From contig CAVOTH010000002.1 of the NCBI GenBank assembly GCA_963699085.1, forward strand, positions 329,553-393,552: DNA of 64,000 nt. Direction: 5' to 3'. Below the pieces are notes generated by a model. The model saw nothing but the letters and a program-made list of their open reading frames with translations. It made no database searches and was not told the origin of the DNA. Position 1 is the stretch's first letter; every line of letters starts with the position of its first letter. The position numbers and the translations under genes were made by a program. This document shows positions 41,925 to 52,007 of the stretch, one piece after another. The DNA comes from Bog-756 sp963699085. Its GTDB lineage: Bacteria > Actinomycetota > Acidimicrobiia > Acidimicrobiales > RAAP-2.

Positions 41925-43136
41925 ATGTCTCTGGTGGTACAGAAGTTCGGCGGCACGTCGGTCGGTGACGCCGACCGCATCCGCGCCGTGGCCGATCACG
42001 TGGCCAGGACCCGCAAGGCGGGTAACGACGTCGTGGTGGTGGTCAGCGCCATGGGCAAGACCACGGACGATCTGATCCGCCTGGCTGCCGACGTGAGCTC
42101 GGTGCAGCCCGACCGCGAAGTGGACATGCTCTTGAGCTCCGGCGAGCGGATCACCATGGCGCTGTTGTGTATGGCCCTGGCCGGGCTCGGCGTCGACGCC
42201 GTCTCGTTCACCGGCAGCCAGGCCGGGATGATCACGGATAGCGCACATACCCGGGCCAAGATCCTGGAGGTGAAGGGCGACCGCCTCCGCGAGACCCTGG
42301 CCGTCGGCGGCGTGCCCGTTGTCGCCGGCTTCCAGGGCGTTTCCACCGATCGTGAGGTGACCACCCTCGGCCGAGGTGGGTCCGACACCACCGCGGTGGC
42401 GCTGGCCGCCGCCCTGGGTGCTGCCTCCTGTGAGATCTACACCGACGTCTCGGGTGTGTTCACCGCCGACCCCCGCATCGTTCCCGAGGCGCGCAAGCTG
42501 TCCCGGATCAGCTACGAGGAGATGCAGGAGATGGCCGCCACCGGCGGTCGGGTGCTCGTACTGCGCTCCGTCGAGTTCGCCCGGAACCACAACGTCCCGC
42601 TCCACGTGCGCTCGAGCTTCACCTGGGAGCCCGGCACGTGGGTCGACAAGGAGGATACGTCCATGGAGCAGGCAGTCGTCACCGCGGTGACCCACGATCT
42701 GTCCGAGGCCAAGGTGACCGTGACCGGTGTCCCCGACCGCCCGGGCCTGGCCGCCCGCCTCTTCCGCGGCCTCGCTGATCGGAACATCAACGTGGACATG
42801 ATCGTCCAGAACGTCTCGCTCCATGGAACGACCGACATCTCCTTCACCATCCCCGAGGAGGACCTAGCGGCGAGCACGCAGGTCTGCGAGGCGCTACTGC
42901 CCGAGTTGGGCGCCACCGGAGTCATCAGCGACGGCGACGTCGCCCGGGTGTCACTGATCGGTGTGGGCATGAAGACCCACCCCGGGGTGACGGCCCTGAC
43001 CTTCGAGACGCTGGCCGCCGAAGGCATCAACATCGAGATGATCTCCACATCGTCGATCCGCATCTCCTGCCTGATCCGGTCCGAGCAGGCCGAGGACGCA
43101 GTCCGCGCCCTCCACGCCGCATTCGATCTGGCCTGA
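41925..43136 (+). CDS. lysC: Aspartate kinase (alpha subunit)
   Basis: The 403-residue enzyme has the kinase motif VQKFGGTSVGD, the nucleotide segment GRGGSDTTAVALAAALGA, and two ACT domains after about residue 250. It phosphorylates aspartate in the first step to lysine, threonine and methionine, and is normally feedback-inhibited through the ACT domains. asd follows 100 bases downstream. The second half can also be made alone from an internal start. Confidence 0.95.
   Translation: MSLVVQKFGGTSVGDADRIRAVADHVARTRKAGNDVVVVVSAMGKTTDDLIRLAADVSSVQPDREVDMLLSSGERITMALLCMALAGLGVDAVSFTGSQAGMITDSAHTRAKILEVKGDRLRETLAVGGVPVVAGFQGVSTDREVTTLGRGGSDTTAVALAAALGAASCEIYTDVSGVFTADPRIVPEARKLSRISYEEMQEMAATGGRVLVLRSVEFARNHNVPLHVRSSFTWEPGTWVDKEDTSMEQAVVTAVTHDLSEAKVTVTGVPDRPGLAARLFRGLADRNINVDMIVQNVSLHGTTDISFTIPEEDLAASTQVCEALLPELGATGVISDGDVARVSLIGVGMKTHPGVTALTFETLAAEGINIEMISTSSIRISCLIRSEQAEDAVRALHAAFDLA
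42663..43136 (+). CDS. lysC: Aspartate kinase beta subunit from an internal in-frame start
   Basis: Inside lysC, AAGGAGG lies eight bases before an in-frame ATG that begins MEQAVVTAVTHDLSEAKVTV. This is the point where the separate beta subunit starts in Corynebacterium and Bacillus aspartate kinases. The product (157 residues) would hold both ACT domains. The strong binding site inside a coding region is the evidence. Confidence 0.75.
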   Translation: MEQAVVTAVTHDLSEAKVTVTGVPDRPGLAARLFRGLADRNINVDMIVQNVSLHGTTDISFTIPEEDLAASTQVCEALLPELGATGVISDGDVARVSLIGVGMKTHPGVTALTFETLAAEGINIEMISTSSIRISCLIRSEQAEDAVRALHAAFDLA

Positions 43137-43137
43137 A

Positions 43138-43210
43138 CGTCCCGTCCTGGCGGGGGCCCCCATCGTCCCGTCCTGGCGGGGACCCATCGTCCCGTCTGGC
43201 GGGGTCCGGT
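43138..43210. repeat. Three imperfect 24-26 bp tandem repeats between lysC and asd
   Basis: Units begin CGTCCCGTC(C)TGGCGGGG and vary in the tail. Each can fold GTCCC against GGGAC. The array starts one base after the lysC stop and ends before the asd -10 box. Confidence 0.85.
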
Positions 43211-43222
43211 ATGTCCCCGCCG

Positions 43223-43228
43223 TAGACT
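43223..43228 (+). promoter_or_regulatory. -10 box of asd (leaderless)
   Basis: TAGACT, seven bases before the ATG at 43236. Confidence 0.55.
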
Positions 43229-43235
43229 GACCGCC

Positions 43236-44267
43236 ATGCGCGTCGCCGTCGTCGGAGCAACTGGGCAGGTCGGGACTGTCATGCAGTCGATCCTGGAGCA
43301 GCGCGCCTTCCCGCTCGACGAACTGCGTGTCTTCGCGTCGGCCCGCTCGGCCGGCCGAACCCTGACCTTTCGGGGAGAAAGCCTCGTGGTCGAGGATGCT
43401 TCGACCGCCGACGTCTCGGGCCTGGACGTCGCGCTGTTCTCCGGCGGCGCTACCGCCTCGCGCCAGCTCGCCCCGAAATTCGCGGCGGCGGGCGCCATCG
43501 TGGTGGACAACTCGTCGGCCTGGCGGATGGATCCCGGGGTCCCGCTGGTGGTCCCCGAGGTCAATGAGTCGGCGCTGGGCTCGATCATGAAGGGGATCGT
43601 GGCCAATCCCAACTGCACGACCATGGTCGGCATGCCCGTGCTCAAGCCGCTCCACGATGCCGCCGGCCTCGAGCGGCTGATCGTCTCCACGTACCAGGCG
43701 GTCTCCGGTGCCGGCCTGGCTGGCGTGGCCGAGCTCGACGCCCAGCTGCGGGCCACCGTCGACGGTGCCGCGCGACTCACCTTCGACGGATCGGCGGTCG
43801 GCGGCCCGTCCGGCACCGTCTTCCCCGGGCCGATCGCCCATAACGTGCTTTCGATCGCCGGCTCTCTGGTCGGAGACGGTTCCGGGGAGACCAACGAGGA
43901 GCAGAAATTCCGCGACGAAAGCCGCAAGATCCTCGGGATCCCCGACCTCGTCGTGACCTGCACCTGTGTACGGGTGCCGGTATTCACCGGGCACTCGCTC
44001 GCCATCGTCGCCGAGTTCGCCGAGCCGCTCAGCCCCGACCGTGCCACCGAGCTGTTGTCGGGAGCACCGGGCGTGGCGTTGAGCGAGATGCCCACGCCAC
44101 TGGGTTCGGCGGGCTCCGATCCCTCGCTGGTGGGACGCATCCGGGTATCCGAGGGCGGTACCAACGGCCTGGCGTTCTTCGTCAGTGGGGATAACCTGCG
44201 CAAGGGCGCCGCCCTCAACGCCGTGCAGATCGCCGAGTCGCTGCTGCGGCTGGGCATCGTGGCCTGA
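43236..44267 (+). CDS. asd: Aspartate-semialdehyde dehydrogenase
   Basis: The 343-residue enzyme starts with the NADP-binding motif (VAVVGATGQVG) and has the catalytic Cys about residue 127 (NPNCTTMVG). The conserved GQETNEEQKF-type stretch (SGETNEEQKFRDESRKIL) follows. It reduces aspartyl phosphate to the semialdehyde, the step after lysC. Its own -10 box suggests that it can be transcribed apart from lysC. Confidence 0.95.
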   Translation: MRVAVVGATGQVGTVMQSILEQRAFPLDELRVFASARSAGRTLTFRGESLVVEDASTADVSGLDVALFSGGATASRQLAPKFAAAGAIVVDNSSAWRMDPGVPLVVPEVNESALGSIMKGIVANPNCTTMVGMPVLKPLHDAAGLERLIVSTYQAVSGAGLAGVAELDAQLRATVDGAARLTFDGSAVGGPSGTVFPGPIAHNVLSIAGSLVGDGSGETNEEQKFRDESRKILGIPDLVVTCTCVRVPVFTGHSLAIVAEFAEPLSPDRATELLSGAPGVALSEMPTPLGSAGSDPSLVGRIRVSEGGTNGLAFFVSGDNLRKGAALNAVQIAESLLRLGIVA

Positions 44268-44346
44268 TCAGATCCTGGGGCAGCTTCGGCTTGCATCGCC
44301 CGGTCCGTGCGCCGACCGTTCATCACGTCGGGGACTGCGTGGGAGC

Positions 44347-44979
44347 TCAGCCGGGATTCACCATGTTGCTGCGCGACAGGACGGCGACCCGCTTGGCCAA
44401 GTTGACGGCGTGGTCACCGAACCGCTCGTAGAAGCGGGCCAACAGGGCCAGCTCGACGGCGACCGGCAGCGGCATGGTGCCGGCCACCACCTCGACGGTC
44501 AGACTGACGTGCAGATCGTCCATCTCGTCGTCGAGGTCGTCGACCAGGGCCCATCCCGACGACTGCCGCTCGGCGTAGGCGTCGGTGGTGGCCCGCCACA
44601 TATGGACGGCCACCTCGCCCATCCGCTCCAGGAGGCCCCGGCTGCGGGCTGACAGCTCGGCACCCAGGCCCCGTGCGGCCCTCCGGGCCACGTGTTCGGC
44701 CAGGTCGCCGTTGCGCTCGAGGTCGGGCAGCATGCGGATGACGGTCACCAGATAGCGCAGCTGGTTGGGCGAGGTGATCCCCCCCACCGTGAGCTGCTGC
44801 AGCGTCAGCTCCTCGATGTCATGGCACAGCGAGTCGACGACCTCGTCCCGGTCAGCCAGGGTCTTGGCCGCCTCGCGGTCCCCGGCCAGCAGGGCGTGGG
44901 TGGCACCGGACACCGAGTCGCCGACGAGCGCGAACAGCTGCATCACCTTGCGGTCGATCTGTTCGAGGGGCGACTCCAT
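44347..44979 (-). CDS. phoU: Phosphate transport regulator PhoU
   Basis: The 210-residue all-helical protein has two copies of the PhoU three-helix bundle with the acidic metal motifs (DREAAKTLADRDEVVD, and later RFYERFGDHAVNLAKRV). It links the Pst transporter to the PhoR kinase and keeps the Pho response off when phosphate is high. No pst or pho genes are adjacent here. The ATG follows TACGGT by six bases. Confidence 0.92.
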   Translation of the reverse strand: MESPLEQIDRKVMQLFALVGDSVSGATHALLAGDREAAKTLADRDEVVDSLCHDIEELTLQQLTVGGITSPNQLRYLVTVIRMLPDLERNGDLAEHVARRAARGLGAELSARSRGLLERMGEVAVHMWRATTDAYAERQSSGWALVDDLDDEMDDLHVSLTVEVVAGTMPLPVAVELALLARFYERFGDHAVNLAKRVAVLSRSNMVNPG

Positions 44980-44985
44980 GGATCC

Positions 44986-44991
44986 ACCGTA
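44986..44991 (-). promoter_or_regulatory. -10 box of phoU (leaderless)
   Basis: TACGGT on the minus strand, six bases before the ATG. Confidence 0.55.
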
Positions 44992-45048
44992 CCGCCGGCA
45001 CGCTCCGCCGGTCGCACCCACTCGGGCTCAGAAGTGGACTACGCCTGG

Positions 45049-46344
45049 TCAGCCGCCGGGTGCAGCGCCCTTGTCAAGATCCCGGGTGTCCTCGCTGACG
45101 ATGATCCGGGGGCCGGACCCCCACGACAGGTAGCGCCAGGACCAGTTGATGAAGACGACGATCTTGTTGCGGAAGCCGACCAGGTAGACCAGATGGAGGG
45201 CCAGCCATGCGAGCCAACCGAGCGTGCCCCGGATCACCCGCCCATTCGGGAACTGGGTGACCGCCGCCCTCCGCCCGATGGTTGCCATGATGCCCTTGTC
45301 CTTGTAGCGGAACGGCTGGGTTTCCCGACCTTCGAGTCGGGCCAGCAACTGGCGGGCGGCATGGCTCCCGGACTGGATGGCCACCTGGGCCACCTGGGGG
45401 CAGATCCGGTCGGCGTCATCGCCAGATCCCCACAGCACGGCGGCCGCGTCCCCGATGGCGTAGACGTCGTCGTGCCCCTCGACGGTGAGATCGGGGTGCA
45501 CCACCAGTCTCCCGTTCGGACCGGTGGGTACGCCCAGTTCACCGGCCACCGTGTTCTTGACGGTGACGCCCCCGGCCCACACCACCGTGCGGGTGGGGAT
45601 GACCGTGCCGTCCTCCAACTCCACCGAGTCGGCGTGCACTTCGTCGACCAGGCTTCCGAGCCGGAGCTCGATGCCACGCTCGGCCAGGGTGCTCGCCGCA
45701 TAGTCGGCCGCCGACGTACTGAACGGGGTGAGGAGCCGGTCAAGGGCGTCGACCAGGATGATGCGGCCGGCCGAGCGGTCGAACCCGAAGCCGTCGTGCC
45801 TCACCGCCACGTCGAGCAGCTCGGCGAGGGCGCCGGCCACCTCGACGCCGGTCGGGCCGCCCCCGACGACGACAAAGGTCAGTGCCCCGCTGGCATCCGC
45901 ACTGTCCGGCTCGACGTCGACCTCCTCGAGGCGCCGCAGGACGTGGTCCCGCAGACGCCGGGCGTCAGTGAGGGTGTACAGCGGGAAGCTGTTGTCGGAG
46001 GCCCCGGGAATGCCGAAGAAGTTGGCCGTCGCTCCGCTGGCCACGATGAGCGAGTCGAAGGGGAGGGAGTGGCCCCCGTAGAGGAGCACCTCGCGTCGTC
46101 CCCAGTCGACGCCGGTCACCGCGCCCAGCCGGAAGGTGACGTTGTGGGCCTTTCCGAAGATGACCCGGATGGGGTAGGCCACGTCCCCCGACTCCAAGCC
46201 TGCAGTCGCCACCTCGTACAGCAGGGGCTGGAACGTGTGGAAGTTGCGCTGGTCGACGATGGTGACCTCGACCGGCTCCCCGATGAGGGTACGGGCAGCG
46301 GACAGGCCGGCGAACCCGGCGCCGACGACAACTACCCGGTGCAT
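45049..46344 (-). CDS. ndh: Type II NADH dehydrogenase
   Basis: The 431-residue flavoprotein has the FAD motif (VVVVGAGFAGLSAAR), the NADH motif (FVVVGGGPTGVEVAGALAEL) and the late FAD segment (VYAIGDAAAV). The C-terminal part has an amphipathic membrane-binding stretch (WLAWLALHLVYLVGFRNKI). It passes electrons from NADH to quinone without pumping protons. The frame upstream of the ATG at 46344 lacks conservation. The 213-base gap to rmuC contains only two copies of TTCGAAAGCAGTCCGC. Confidence 0.92.
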   Translation of the reverse strand: MHRVVVVGAGFAGLSAARTLIGEPVEVTIVDQRNFHTFQPLLYEVATAGLESGDVAYPIRVIFGKAHNVTFRLGAVTGVDWGRREVLLYGGHSLPFDSLIVASGATANFFGIPGASDNSFPLYTLTDARRLRDHVLRRLEEVDVEPDSADASGALTFVVVGGGPTGVEVAGALAELLDVAVRHDGFGFDRSAGRIILVDALDRLLTPFSTSAADYAASTLAERGIELRLGSLVDEVHADSVELEDGTVIPTRTVVWAGGVTVKNTVAGELGVPTGPNGRLVVHPDLTVEGHDDVYAIGDAAAVLWGSGDDADRICPQVAQVAIQSGSHAARQLLARLEGRETQPFRYKDKGIMATIGRRAAVTQFPNGRVIRGTLGWLAWLALHLVYLVGFRNKIVVFINWSWRYLSWGSGPRIIVSEDTRDLDKGAAPGG

Positions 46345-46557
46345 GTCCGACGCACGATCCGATGCATGCCCAATGCTCGCACACCCGTCGGTCGACTCCC
46401 ACTGGTCGAAAGCAGTCCGCTCCCTTCGAAAGCAGTCCGCCCCCACTGTCGGACTCCAGTCGGACGAGTCCCACCCGTCCCCGAGGGTGTCGCACCCGGT
46501 CGGTACCCTGCACGGGATCGACCGGGAAGCCCGGACCGATTCGGGAAAGGAGCCTCA

Positions 46558-47898
46558 ATGCTGACCGGACTCGTGCTCGGACTGGCTGGCGGACTGGTCA
46601 TCGGGGTGTGCGTGGGGCTCCTGTTACGGGCACGCCAGGTGGACCGGGCCCGCACTGCCCGCGCCGCCGCCGAAGGGCGGACCGCGGCCGTCGAGGATGT
46701 GAGGAGGCAGATGGCGGGGGAGTTCGCCCATCTGTCGAGCGAAGCCCTGCGTCGCAACGCCGACCAGTTCCTTCAGCTGGCCGACGCCCGGCTCGGCGAG
46801 TCACGCCAGGCGGCCGAGGGCGATCTGGCCCGACGACAGGAGGCCATCGAGCATCTGCTGGCGCCCATCGCCGCACAGCTGGGAAAGTACGACGAGGGGA
46901 TGCAGCAGCTCGAGCGCGAGCGCGTCCGGTCCTATACGGCGTTGACCGAGCAGATGAAGCACTTGGCGATCTCGCACGATCAGCTCCAGAAGGAGACCCG
47001 TAGCCTGGTGACCGCACTGCGCAGCCCGCAGACCCGCGGACGGTGGGGCGAGCTCCAGCTCCGACGGGTGGTGGAGATGGCCGGCATGCTGGAGCGCTGC
47101 GACTTCTCCGAACAGGTCACCTCGGACGGCGACGCCGGGAGGATGCGCCCCGACATGGTGGTCCACCTGCCTGGGGGCAAGAACGTGGCGGTGGACGCCA
47201 AAGTCCCCATGCAGGCGTTTCTGGACGCCAATGAGGCCGACGACGAGTCGGTGCGGCGGCTCCATCTGGCGAGCCACGGTCGTCAGATGAAGGCCCATGT
47301 CGACGCCCTGTCCCGCAAGGAGTACTGGAAACGGGTCGACCCGTCGCCGGAGTTCGTGGTGGCGTTCATCCCCGGCGACCCGCTCCTGACGGCGGCGCTC
47401 GAGCACGAGCCCGGCCTGATGGAGTACGCCGTGGCCAATCACGTGCTGCTGGCCACGCCGACCTCGTTGATCGCTCTCCTGCGGGCCGTCGCCTACGGCT
47501 GGCAGCAGGAGGCCCTCACCGACAATGCCCGACAGGTCCAGGTGCTCGGTGCCCAGCTCTACGAGCGCATCTCGGTCCTGGGGGACCACATGACCGGGGT
47601 CGGCCGCAGCCTGACCGGCGCGGTCACGGCCTACAACAAGGCGGTCGGTTCGCTGGAGGGGCGGGTTCTGGTGACGGCGCGGCGGTTCGCCGAGATGGGT
47701 GTCGTAGGGGCGGGGGAGGGGGAGCTGATCGGACCGCAACCGATCGAATCCGCCGCCCGCCCGCTTCAGGCCGCCGAGCTCCTCGTCCCTCGTCCCGCCG
47801 CGGACGGATCGGCCCCTGACCTGGGAAATGACACATCAGATGGCCGGCTGGGCCCCGTCGTGCCCATGGATCCACTTAGCGAGGCCGCCATCACCTGA
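46558..47898 (+). CDS. rmuC: DNA recombination protein RmuC
   Basis: The 446-residue protein has an N-terminal membrane helix (LVLGLAGGLVIGVCVGLLL), a long coiled coil to about residue 145, and the RmuC nuclease-like core (RGRWGELQLRRVVEMAGM, VDAKVPMQAFLDA, VAFIPGDPLL). It limits inversions at short repeats. AAAGGAG precedes the ATG by five bases. The open frame extends upstream to 44692, but that stretch is antisense to ndh and phoU. Confidence 0.93.
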   Translation: MLTGLVLGLAGGLVIGVCVGLLLRARQVDRARTARAAAEGRTAAVEDVRRQMAGEFAHLSSEALRRNADQFLQLADARLGESRQAAEGDLARRQEAIEHLLAPIAAQLGKYDEGMQQLERERVRSYTALTEQMKHLAISHDQLQKETRSLVTALRSPQTRGRWGELQLRRVVEMAGMLERCDFSEQVTSDGDAGRMRPDMVVHLPGGKNVAVDAKVPMQAFLDANEADDESVRRLHLASHGRQMKAHVDALSRKEYWKRVDPSPEFVVAFIPGDPLLTAALEHEPGLMEYAVANHVLLATPTSLIALLRAVAYGWQQEALTDNARQVQVLGAQLYERISVLGDHMTGVGRSLTGAVTAYNKAVGSLEGRVLVTARRFAEMGVVGAGEGELIGPQPIESAARPLQAAELLVPRPAADGSAPDLGNDTSDGRLGPVVPMDPLSEAAIT

Positions 47899-48103
47899 GG
47901 CACCGGGTCCTCCTGCATGGTCAGGCCCTCTGATAGTCACCGACAGCGCCCGAATATTACGGTCGTGTTGCGATTCTCGGGCAATTCCAAGGTGGGAGAA
48001 TTAAAATTGGAGGTGGCTGGAACATTCGGGTGGACCTCTTCGCCGCATGTGAAGGGGCACCGCATCGGGCAGTCTCGGCCCCTGGCAGAAGAGGAGCAAT
48101 CGC

Positions 48104-49327
48104 GTGAACATCCTGGTACTCGGAGGAGACGGCTATCTGGGTTGGCCGACCGCCCTCTATCTGTCACGCAAGGGCCATCGGGTCGGCGTGGTCGACAACT
48201 TCGCTCGCCGGGGCTACGACCATGAAATGGGTGTTGACACCCTGGTCCCGATCGTCGGCCTCCAGCAGCGGGTCCGCCGGTGGCGGGAGGTTTCCGGCAA
48301 CGACGTCGACGTCTACGTCGGTGACCTCACCGACCCCACCTTCGTGAGCGAGACCCTCGCCTCGTTCGAGCCGGACACGGTGGTCCACTTCGCCGAGCAG
48401 CGGTCGGCCCCGTATTCGATGATCGACCGCAAGCACGCGGTCTACACCCAGGTGAACAACGTCGTCGGCACCCTCAACCTCCTCTATGCCATAGCCGAGC
48501 AGGACCGCGACATCCACCTGGTCAAGCTGGGGACGATGGGCGAGTACGGGACCCCCAACATCGACATCGAAGAGGGATTCCTTGAGGTCACCCACCGGGG
48601 TCGCACCGACCTCCTGCCCTTTCCGAAGCAGCCGGGGTCCTTCTACCACCTGTCCAAGGTGCACGACAGCCACAACATCATGTTCGCCTGTCGCATCTGG
48701 GGCATCCGGGCCACCGACCTCAACCAGGGCATCGTCTACGGCCATGAGACCGAGGAGACCAGCCTCCATCCGGAACTCGCCACCCGGTTCGACTACGACG
48801 GCGTGTTCGGTACCGTGCTCAACCGGTTCTGCGTCCAGGCCGTGACCGGACACCCCCTGACCGTCTATGGCGCCGGGGGGCAGACCAGGGGGATGTTGAA
48901 CATCCTGGACACCCTGGCCTGCGTCGAGTTGGCCTGTCTCAACCCGGCGGGCCGGGGCGAGTTCCGGGTCTTCAACCAGTTCACCGAGTCGTACTCGGTG
49001 CTGCAGATGGCCGAGATGGTCGCCGCCGAGTACTCGGGTCCGGTCACCATCGAACACCCACCGACACCACGGGTGGAGAAAGAGGAGCACTACTACCGGG
49101 CCGCGCACACCAAGCTGCTCGATCTCGGACTGGTACCCCATCTCCTGACCTCCTCGGTGATCCGGTCACTGCTGAACGTGTGTGAGCAGTACAAGGACCG
49201 GGTGGATCCGGCCGCCATCCTCGCCACCGTGGACTGGCGCAGTACTTCGTCGAGTCTGGTGACGGCGGGATCCCACCGTGGGCCGGCTACCACCACCGGC
49301 GAGTCCCGTACCGCCGACGTCGGCTGA
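48104..49327 (+). CDS. sqdB: UDP-sulfoquinovose synthase (SQD1/SqdB-like)
   Basis: The 407-residue short-chain dehydrogenase matches plant SQD1 almost phrase by phrase: VLGGDGYLGWPTALYLS, HFAEQRSAPYSMIDRKHAVY, LGTMGEYGTPNIDIEEG, SFYHLSKVHDSHNI, RATDLNQGIVYG. The catalytic Thr about 144, Tyr about 181 and Lys about 185 are in place. It makes UDP-sulfoquinovose from UDP-glucose and sulfite, the head group of sulfolipid. No sulfolipid glycosyltransferase is adjacent. GAGGAG precedes the GTG. The 47899-48103 gap is locally AT-rich and probably holds the promoter. Confidence 0.92.
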   Translation: MNILVLGGDGYLGWPTALYLSRKGHRVGVVDNFARRGYDHEMGVDTLVPIVGLQQRVRRWREVSGNDVDVYVGDLTDPTFVSETLASFEPDTVVHFAEQRSAPYSMIDRKHAVYTQVNNVVGTLNLLYAIAEQDRDIHLVKLGTMGEYGTPNIDIEEGFLEVTHRGRTDLLPFPKQPGSFYHLSKVHDSHNIMFACRIWGIRATDLNQGIVYGHETEETSLHPELATRFDYDGVFGTVLNRFCVQAVTGHPLTVYGAGGQTRGMLNILDTLACVELACLNPAGRGEFRVFNQFTESYSVLQMAEMVAAEYSGPVTIEHPPTPRVEKEEHYYRAAHTKLLDLGLVPHLLTSSVIRSLLNVCEQYKDRVDPAAILATVDWRSTSSSLVTAGSHRGPATTTGESRTADVG

Positions 49328-49379
49328 CCCCACCCTTCCAACGGTCCTCTTGACGGGAACCCGTCGCCGGGGTCGGCAC

Positions 49380-49385
49380 TAACGT
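49380..49385 (+). promoter_or_regulatory. -10 box (leaderless)
   Basis: TAACGT, seven bases before the GTG at 49393. Confidence 0.55.
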
Positions 49386-49392
49386 CCCCGGG

Positions 49393-50595
49393 GTGCCCCG
49401 ATCCAGCCGACGTCGCCGCCCGCCCGGGCGCGGAATCGGGCAGTGGTTCCTCGTCGCCCTTGCTGCCACCGTCACCGTCGTGTTGGTGGCCGGGTCACTG
49501 CTGGCCATCCACACCCAATCCAAGCAGTACCGCAACGCCACCACCAGCGGCTACGTCGCACTGGCGGACAAGGTCGGGCAGGCGTCCACCCAGACCGGGG
49601 CTCAGCTGGCGACCTTGATGGCGGAGGCCCCGACGCTTCCCAACGCTCGGCTGTCGACGACGGGCAGCCTCAAAACGGCGCGGGGCGTCCTGGAACAGGG
49701 ACTCGACGCGGCCGTGCTCGCCACGTCCGAACAGGCCGAACAAGCCGCCAACATCGCCTCGCCGGCGGCCGTCGGGGATCTGTCCGCCCGGTTCACCCAG
49801 GTGATGGCGCTCCGTGCCACGACCACCGCCCGGCTCCGTTCGACGGTCGACCAGCTCCTCGGGATGTCGCCGCTACCGATCGCCGGATCCCCGAACACCG
49901 CCGGGCCACCCGCCCCGGCGACCCTGATGTCGGTCGACCAGGCCACCCGCGAGATGTCGGCCGAGGGACTGGCCTTCGAGCGGTCCGACACCCAGTTCCG
50001 TGCCGTCCGGGCGTCGACCGCCGCCCAGCGGATCCCGGTGCGGCTCCAACCCTCGGTATGGGTCCCGGTTCCGGTGGCCAATGCGCCGCTCGGGTCGGCG
50101 GAGCTCGGAGCGACGGCTGCCGCACTGAGCTCGTCCGCCGCCTACGTGCCCTTCCATTGGCTGGTGGTGACCGCCGTCGGACTGAGCCCGCCGGCGGTCC
50201 CCTCAGGCGGGTCGGGGAATGCCTCCACCTCGTGTGACGACCCGCAGTCCACCGTCGCCGGGCCGACCCCCACAGAACTGCCACCCACCTCCACCCTGAC
50301 CGCCCTGGTCACGGTGACGAACTGCGGCACCGTTCCCGAGGCCGGGGTCACCGTGACGCTGACCGTCACCCCGGCTGACCCCGCGGGAACGGCCCCGCCC
50401 CCCGCAGGCCACACCGGTGGCCGGAGTCGGGCCACCGTCGCCATCGCCCCCGGTTCGTCGGTGTCGCCGGACCTCACCCCGCTGCCCGTGGCTTCCGCCC
50501 ACCGCTACACGGTCACGGTGACGCTCTCCGTGCCGCCGGGCCAGGCGAACCTGGCGGGTTCGACGCAGTCCTTCATCGTGCAGATCGGCGGCTGA
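49393..50595 (+). CDS. Hypothetical exported, membrane-anchored protein
   Basis: The 400-residue protein has a very basic start (RSSRRRRPPGRG) and one membrane helix at residues 18-38 (FLVALAATVTVVLVAGSLLA). A helical external region follows, then a C-terminal Ig-like beta domain with two cysteines (STSCDDPQ and VTNCGTVPEAGVTVTLTV). The beta domain resembles CARDB/DUF11-type adhesion modules. No enzyme motif is visible. It stands alone between sqdB and citrate synthase. Confidence 0.6.
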   Translation: MPRSSRRRRPPGRGIGQWFLVALAATVTVVLVAGSLLAIHTQSKQYRNATTSGYVALADKVGQASTQTGAQLATLMAEAPTLPNARLSTTGSLKTARGVLEQGLDAAVLATSEQAEQAANIASPAAVGDLSARFTQVMALRATTTARLRSTVDQLLGMSPLPIAGSPNTAGPPAPATLMSVDQATREMSAEGLAFERSDTQFRAVRASTAAQRIPVRLQPSVWVPVPVANAPLGSAELGATAAALSSSAAYVPFHWLVVTAVGLSPPAVPSGGSGNASTSCDDPQSTVAGPTPTELPPTSTLTALVTVTNCGTVPEAGVTVTLTVTPADPAGTAPPPAGHTGGRSRATVAIAPGSSVSPDLTPLPVASAHRYTVTVTLSVPPGQANLAGSTQSFIVQIGG

Positions 50596-50716
50596 ATGCG
50601 GGTTGAAGGGGCCGGAAACGGGGGTCGTGGTGGACTCCCGGTTGGTCAGGTCCCCCGGTAGTGGATCTAGGATTGCGGGCAAAGCAGATACGAACCTAGC
50701 GAAGGGTTTGAGGCGA

Positions 50717-51988
<1,272 letters not shown>

Positions 51989-52007
51989 GAAGACCCCGAA
52001 CCTCGGG

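Noticed and set aside
43179..43195. GGGAC-N5-GTCCC inside the lysC-asd repeats as a DevR box
   Set aside because: The spacer is five bases instead of four, and the match arises from the tandem repeat itself.
44692..47898. A 1068-codon open frame ending in rmuC
   Set aside because: Only the part from 46558 matches RmuC and has a binding site. The first 1.87 kb is antisense to phoU and ndh, which are clearly real.
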